From Melampsora larici-populina 98AG31 (taxonomy: Eukaryota; Basidiomycota; Pucciniomycetes; Pucciniales; Melampsoraceae): a stretch of DNA of 64,000 bases. This document shows, in pieces, positions 58,826-64,000 of the stretch. Below the pieces are notes generated by a model. It was not told where the DNA came from. It saw only the letters and a program-made list of their open reading frames with translations, and did not search any database. The stretch lies in contig NW_006768780.1 in the NCBI RefSeq assembly GCF_000204055.1, forward strand, positions 646,044-710,043. Direction: 5' to 3'. Both the position numbers and the translations under genes were made by a program. Each line of letters starts with the position of its first letter. The stretch's first letter is position 1.

Positions 58826-61800
58826 TTACAGACTACTCAGACCCATTTGCCAATCATTAGTCCAATATCTATATCACACATCAATAAAGTTCCACAACAC
58901 AATATCAATACATATCTACCCAATATCGACCACAACTACACAATCATCTAGAGAGACGTCTTCATTAAACGACTTACCCTGCAGCCAAGGTACCTCCATC
59001 CTTTCTATTTGTTTCATCGACCACAGTCCAGTCAGGTAAATTAAGTCCTGTCCTAAGTGGAAATAACCTGAGGGCGGATTCGATCCCTGTACCGTCTGTT
59101 CCCGATATCACAATCGCAGTCTTCTGGTCATATGTTGCGGATGGTTGGGTAGGGTTGGATACTTGAGGATGTGGGATTTGATAAAGAATACCTACAAGTT
59201 CAGGCACACATTGATCCCGAGAAAATTATTGGTAAATCAAAGCGACCCGTCTTAGCATTTACTTTCTTGTAAGCATAAACACACTGACGCCAAAAAAGTA
59301 TGAAAGACACCACAAACCTTGTCCAGGTTTATCAAACTCATGACCAGCCACGCTGAATGAAGCTCGATTGTCAATTCCAGCCTTCCATTCGATTTCAACG
59401 CTTTGGCGGTCAACGTGCGGTGCAAAATAACAGTTATCTAGAGTATTCCCAATGATGATCAGGTTTCCATCGTCTTCACTTTGATCGAATAATGCTTCCC
59501 GATCAGATGATGTGATGGTCATCATACGGAAATAAACAAATAGCATGTGAGCCAGACGTTTCGCCACTGACTGCAGATGGCAGCGCGATTCTTTATTTTG
59601 GGTCCCGTATATGATTCTCATAGGGCCAGTAGAGTTTAGTATTTGGGTAAGTGGACGTAGTCGCTTTTCATGAGAGAAATTGTGCCAGGAAGACTGTTCT
59701 ACTGATTTCCAGCGTTTTTCGTCAGATCTCATCATGATTAGTCGACTTGATGTATACTGGTTCAAATCTAGCTCTAGACCATCAATTGTGGCGCTCATCT
59801 GACCGTCTAACATCATCGACAAGACCTTCAAAGGTAATTGGAAAGCGCAAACGTTTGTCGTTTCAATTTTGAGGTCCCATTTGCTTTGATTCTGAACGCC
59901 TGTAACTTTGATCCTACCGAGTCTACAAGTGATGGGATCAAGCCGCACAAATCAGCAACAGTGGAAAGTATTCCTTGTGAATTTACTCTTCAGGTTAACT
60001 TACTTCCATCCTTGAAGTAACATCATGATTTTAAATCCTTGAAAACTTCCTGCCTCAATGGGGTCACTCACCGTGAGGGTGAATTCAAAAGGGCCTTTCC
60101 ATCTTTCAAGCTCTTTATCACCTTTATGTATTGATGTTTGTTTGTCTAAAAAGTTCACCACACTGGGTGACTGGAACACATCCGCGAACCAATGTTTCTC
60201 ATCCGGAACGCCTTCAAAGCTAAAAAAAGATTCAATGCAAATGAATGTGATAGCCATTCATTCAAAAAACTCACACTGTGAAGAATCCAGGTGATGTGCC
60301 AGACACAAAGTAATGTGGCACGAGCGATTTCAAAAATTGCTCACGTCACGTTTTTTTGGTTCGCGCCCCACGTATGCAAAAGACCATGCAGTATTTTGGA
60401 GTGATATACTGGTACATTATCATCTATCTCGCCATGCTTGATAAGCATCGGCGTATAGACCAAATTGGAAACATGCAGGTCGTTATCATAGATGGATTGG
60501 GCAAGAGACACGATGCCTCCCAAAAACGGATCTATGAGGTGTTTTGTTTGGTGTGACGTATAGGGTACGTAGTCTTGTATCTTGACACTATCAACATCGT
60601 TATAATCAGCATCTTTATATTCTTTTTGATTTCGTCGCATAGGTTGATCAAATCACTAACTAAGCGGCCGCTGGGATCACTGCCCGAACTCGATCTGGGT
60701 AACGACTAGCGAAGTACCAAGCTCCTATCAGAGACAGTCTAGCCAATCAGCTGGAATACTCGCATGTCGAAATTACAGATATAAGAGTATGAATGCTTCC
60801 TTGAAGAATCCCTCACCTTGACCGCCATTTGAATGTCCCAAGACAATCAGATCGCTCCCATCAGGCTTAAAGGCTGGTCCATCTTCATGTATCTGAGAAC
60901 GCCAGATATCCCATACTTTGTCAACAAGACTGCTGATAGCATGCTCAACATTGCAGAGGCTTGGACCATGCCAATCCCAACCCCAAGATGTTCGACCAGT
61001 GGGAAATATGACCCATTCTTGCGCACGCTGTACAATCGAAGAGATCCAAAACTCATCGCTAGCTTCAACTCCCGCGCCATGCAAGGCTACTAACAGTGGG
61101 CGTTCGAGAGGTGGATACGAGAAATCCGGACCACCGGGGTCAGAACGTTGAGACACAAGAGTCGAAGATACAGGAGTGGATGGTGGAAGACAGATAGCAT
61201 ATTGAACAGATTTATCTGCGTCCAGAAATGTGAAGCGGAAAGTATCACGAGGAGATCTAGTAAGGAAGTCGAGTTCAGATCGGATTGGCGCATGATCCGA
61301 TACATTGATGATAATCTCCATATTCGAAGGTGATTTGGGAGAAGTGAGGCTGTTAGGAAGTATCAGGCTTAGTGCAGAAATTTGGTTTGGTGCAAGCTTA
61401 GTTGGATTCAAAGCCAGTCCAATTGCTTCATATGAGGCATCGTCTTCTCCAGCCCATCGTCCGTACACTGAGGTGATCTTGTATGTCTCATTTGGATCCC
61501 AATTTCGGATAGTCAGACCTATTTGGCTTGAGGCCAACTTAAAAGAAGCTTGCATGCGGTTATTGACTAGTACATCGGGAACAAGATTGGGGCTTGAGTA
61601 AACTGACAGCATGCGCTGATTCTTCGGGGCGTGCCAGGGTTTCAAGTCTAATCTGAAGCTTGTGGCGGGATCTGATCTGTTGATTGAGAGCGGGTCTCCT
61701 CTAATTCTGATATCGTAGACAGACTTTACAATAATGGTGTATTCTCCGGTTAGACTGCGAGGCAGTGCCAATGTCTGGGTGAACGGATGAAGCTCATTGC

Positions 61801-62244
61801 TGTTTTTGATTATCATGAGGTCAGAGTACGAATACATATCACCTTGATACCATTCCAGATCATGAGGGTCCGAGTTTGAACAGATAGTCCACTCATACCC
61901 TTCAATTAGATTTCCAGTGATGAACATTGGCTGATCATTTCTTTCAGGCTTGATGGTCAATTTTGTTCGTAGATACGTTATATGCTGAAGACCTGCCCAA
62001 CCAGAGGTGCTTCGGATATAGTCCCAACTGTTTAATGAGCAAGCATGTGTCAGGCGCACAAGTACAATAAATTAGGGCTTGAGGAAGACTATAACTGCTT
62101 CTCACCGAACATTTGGGTGATCAATGATCATTTTTTCGAAATCTGATCCTGATTTGAAAGTTTTCCACGTGGCGTGTCCACCATCGACGAGTGCTGAGGG
62201 AACTGACGAATCATCGTTCTCGAACCGCATATTTGTGAAAGACC
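58826..62244 (-). CDS. large alpha/beta hydrolase (S9/esterase-like fungal family)
   Basis: Eight exons: 62244-62106, 62027-60817, 60724-60661, 60587-60345, 60219-60004, 59913-59318, 59191-58978 and 58868-58826; about 908 codons, phase closes from the first exon on. An N-terminal beta-rich half carries ALVDGGHATW and WDYIRSTSGWAGLQ. The hydrolase core has LLVALHGAGVEASDEFW (oxyanion region), the nucleophile elbow GHSNGG, RYPDRVRAVIPAAAY and HGEIDDNVPVYHS (acid region), and then EGVPDEKHWF with the likely catalytic His. The C-terminal domain ends with AIVISGTDGTGIES, RLFPLRTGLNLPDW and YWTNDW, typical of this fungal family. Members usually have a signal peptide; here no good start or signal is found upstream, so either ATG 62229 is used or a 5' exon is missed. 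The substrate is unknown. Confidence 0.75.
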
Positions 62245-62293
62245 CTGTGTCAGAAGCGTTTATTCGTTAACTCACTGTTCTGAATCTACAATC

Positions 62294-62799
62294 TTATTTC
62301 CACGAATGAGTGGCTTGCCAAAGTGCCTCAACGAGAATGGTGAGGGGCATATTGGCCATTCTCTCGTTCCTCTGGTTTCAGGTAATAAATCACGCGATCG
62401 TTAAAATGGTTCGATGATTTCAATGAGTCGCCAGCTTCCTTCAAATATCATGGCGGAAACTGATTCCGAGCGCTACAAATCAACTCACATTGGAAATGGA
62501 CCTAATGCCTATATGTGCACCATAATTGAGCTTAGGATGCAGGTGCGGTTTATGAGATTTATCACCCCAAAGAGTATTACTAACTTCCCAGTTACCGTCC
62601 CATTCGATCGCCATGCCATTGGTACGCCTGTTTCATGAGAGTTTGGATAGTCTCAGTCTTTCATATTGAAGGCTCATAGAAGGTCTTCATCGACATCGTA
62701 CTCACTTCAGCTGATCAATTTCAGGGATCAAAGGCCAGATCATCACGAAGACGTGGGCATGAACGGAAACCGTGGATGTTTTGGCCCAGCGTGGTCGAT
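62294..62799 (-). CDS. 3' exons of an unidentified gene
   Basis: Three exon-like blocks in phase: 62799-62706, 62627-62489 and 62371-62294, with GTGAGT donors and CAG acceptors. They encode about 103 residues: a hydrophobic VHAHVFVMIWPLIPEID, then MAIEWDGNWEVSNTLWGD, LNYGAHIGIRSIS and a C-terminal LTILVEALWQATHSWK before TAA at 62296-62294. The 5' exons would fall at or beyond the copia LTR (about 62905), so the gene may be truncated. The stop is only about 50 bp from the first exon of the hydrolase on the same strand. I do not recognise the family. It could also be the missing N-terminal part of the hydrolase if my last exon is wrong. Confidence 0.4.
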
Positions 62800-62904
62800 C
62801 TCAGACTGACACTATGAAGAACACGGACCGGATACTGACCGGATACATAGCCAGAGTTGAACAGTCAGATGAGCCTAATCAGTCAACACAGCAGAATTTG
62901 AAAC

Positions 62905-63657
62905 CATGATTCTTTCGTATGCTCCTAGATCTGGTAGGAGAAAAAGTGGCAAAAACCAAAAAGGTCTAAAGCGCTGGTGATAAGTATATGCTTATGTTGG
63001 ATTTAAATCAACAACAAAGCTGAGGACACACCTAAAGCGCTGGTGATAAGTATATGCTTATGTTGGATTTAAATCAACAACAAAGCTGAGGACACACCTG
63101 GAGATGTGGAATTTGATGGAAGAATAAGAAGGTGATGGACGAATTGAGAAAAATAGCGAAATATGAGTGAGTGATTTTCATTTATAAGAGAAATTTAATA
63201 AAAGAGAAATAAGAGAGATAACAAATATGCAGACCTAAAGCGCTGGTGATAAGTATATGCTTATGTTGGATTTAAATCAACAACAAAGCTGAGGACACAC
63301 CTGGAGATGTGGAATTTGATGGAAGAATAAGAAGGTGATGGACGAATTGAGAAAAATAGCGAAATATGAGTGAGTGAAGAAAACAAATACAAGGCTACAG
63401 AAGACACTATTTATACAGCACAAAAGTCTTGCAGGGCCTACAATAGTCACACAATCATTCACGCTACAAAAGTCCATTTGTTCCTTATTTCATTATCCAT
63501 CTATACCAAGCCATCTTGTGTTCCAATACCAAGCCATCTTATCCGGTCTGTTGTTAGTTATATGGTAAGTTGGTTAGAAACGATGTTAGGGGTTTAGCGC
63601 AACGAGAAAAAGTATTAGTCTAGTCTAAAATATACAAATTTAACTAGACTAGAATAA
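62905..63657 (-). repeat. Ty1/copia 3' LTR with internal duplications
   Basis: Inverse of the LTR at 46019-46440. It follows the purine tract (cgaggggggg on the minus strand) after the copia stop. A 66-bp unit (taaagcgctggtgataagta...) occurs at 62967 and 63033 and again at 63236. The 63033 copy carries with it the following tggagatgtggaatttgatg block, so a 203-bp segment was duplicated. A 38-bp motif is also repeated near 63515 (accaagccatctt twice). The exact outer end near 62905 is uncertain. Confidence 0.7.
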
Positions 63658-64000
63658 TTAATTACGAAACCCCCCCTCGTTAGCTAAACCACCTCCTTCA
63701 ATTAAACCAAGATCTCGTCGAAATTGTTGTAGTTTTGATTTATCCAGAGATTTTGTAAGTATATCGGCCACCATATCATTAGTTGAACAATATTTTATGT
63801 CAATGCTTTTATCCTGAATTTTCTCTCGGATCCAATGAAATTGTATTTCGATATGTTTGGTACGCCCGTGAAAGACTGGATTACGAGACAGAGCTATTGA
63901 TCCTTGATTGTCACCAAAAAGAGTGGTTGAAACTAATTGATCATACCCAAAATCAGCCATAAGTCTTCGAATCCACATGCCTTCTTGTCCGGCATCAAGA
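63658..64000 (-). pseudogene. Ty1/copia pol 3' end (RNase H), runs off the window
   Basis: RNase H C-terminal part of a copia polyprotein. The frame is open from the window edge (DAGQEGMWIRRL) through LFGDNQGSIALS, the conserved RTKHIEIQFHWIREK and DMVADILTKSL, ending at a stop at 63658 followed by the purine tract and LTR. No defect is visible in this part; it is labelled pseudogene only because most of the element is outside the window and its state is unknown. Confidence 0.8.

Overview
The window looks like nuclear DNA of a basidiomycete, most probably a rust fungus (Pucciniales). The genes are dense in short introns of about 50-200 nt, coding DNA is moderately AT-rich, and the gene set is fungal: a PRM1 fusion protein, a DUF6589-like protein, a PITSLRE kinase, a TAF13 and a biotin pyruvate carboxylase. 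About half the window is mobile DNA. The placement as a rust is inference. I see no rRNA, tRNA or CRISPR.

Layout: 1-1323 (-) 5' part of a DUF6589-like gene; 1553-2153 a 290-bp tandem duplication; 2269-2868 (+) an ORF broken by a small TA-target transposon; 3693-4578 (-) mitochondrial pyruvate carrier subunit (MPC2 type) with a probable 7-nt microexon; a 202-bp divergent promoter; 4781-6675 (+) CDK11/PITSLRE kinase; 8468-11569 (+) PRM1; 12192-12947 (+) TAF13; 14010-16322 (-) monocarboxylate-type MFS transporter; 17887-18701 a hAT-like non-autonomous element.

21357-34113 is a nest on the minus strand. A Ty3/gypsy element carries a 1,073-bp long-TIR element in its integrase and, near its 5' end, a LINE. 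The LINE carries a CACTA element in its 5' region, and the CACTA carries a TA-target MITE. 34400-37665 is a large decayed inverted repeat with a solo LTR (36129-37124). 39140-46440 holds a LINE remnant, copia LTR pieces and a second Ty3/gypsy element (chromodomain type, plus strand) with an almost deleted 5' LTR.

47121-51991 (+) is a pyruvate carboxylase gene of 16 exons, for which I derived a frame-consistent 1,234-aa model. 52000-58800 is gene-poor and holds two small TIR elements. 58826-62244 (-) is a large alpha/beta hydrolase, with the 3' exons of an unidentified gene just upstream (62294-62799). The window ends in the 3' part of a Ty1/copia element (minus strand), whose LTR has internal duplications.

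Working together: MPC2 (pyruvate import into mitochondria), the MCT-type transporter (possible monocarboxylate uptake) and pyruvate carboxylase (pyruvate to oxaloacetate) all act on pyruvate or related acids. They are separated by unrelated genes and transposons, so a functional cluster is only a possibility. Exon coordinates were derived by eye from splice sites, phase and family resemblance; phase closes exactly for MPC2, CDK11, PRM1, TAF13, MCT and PC.
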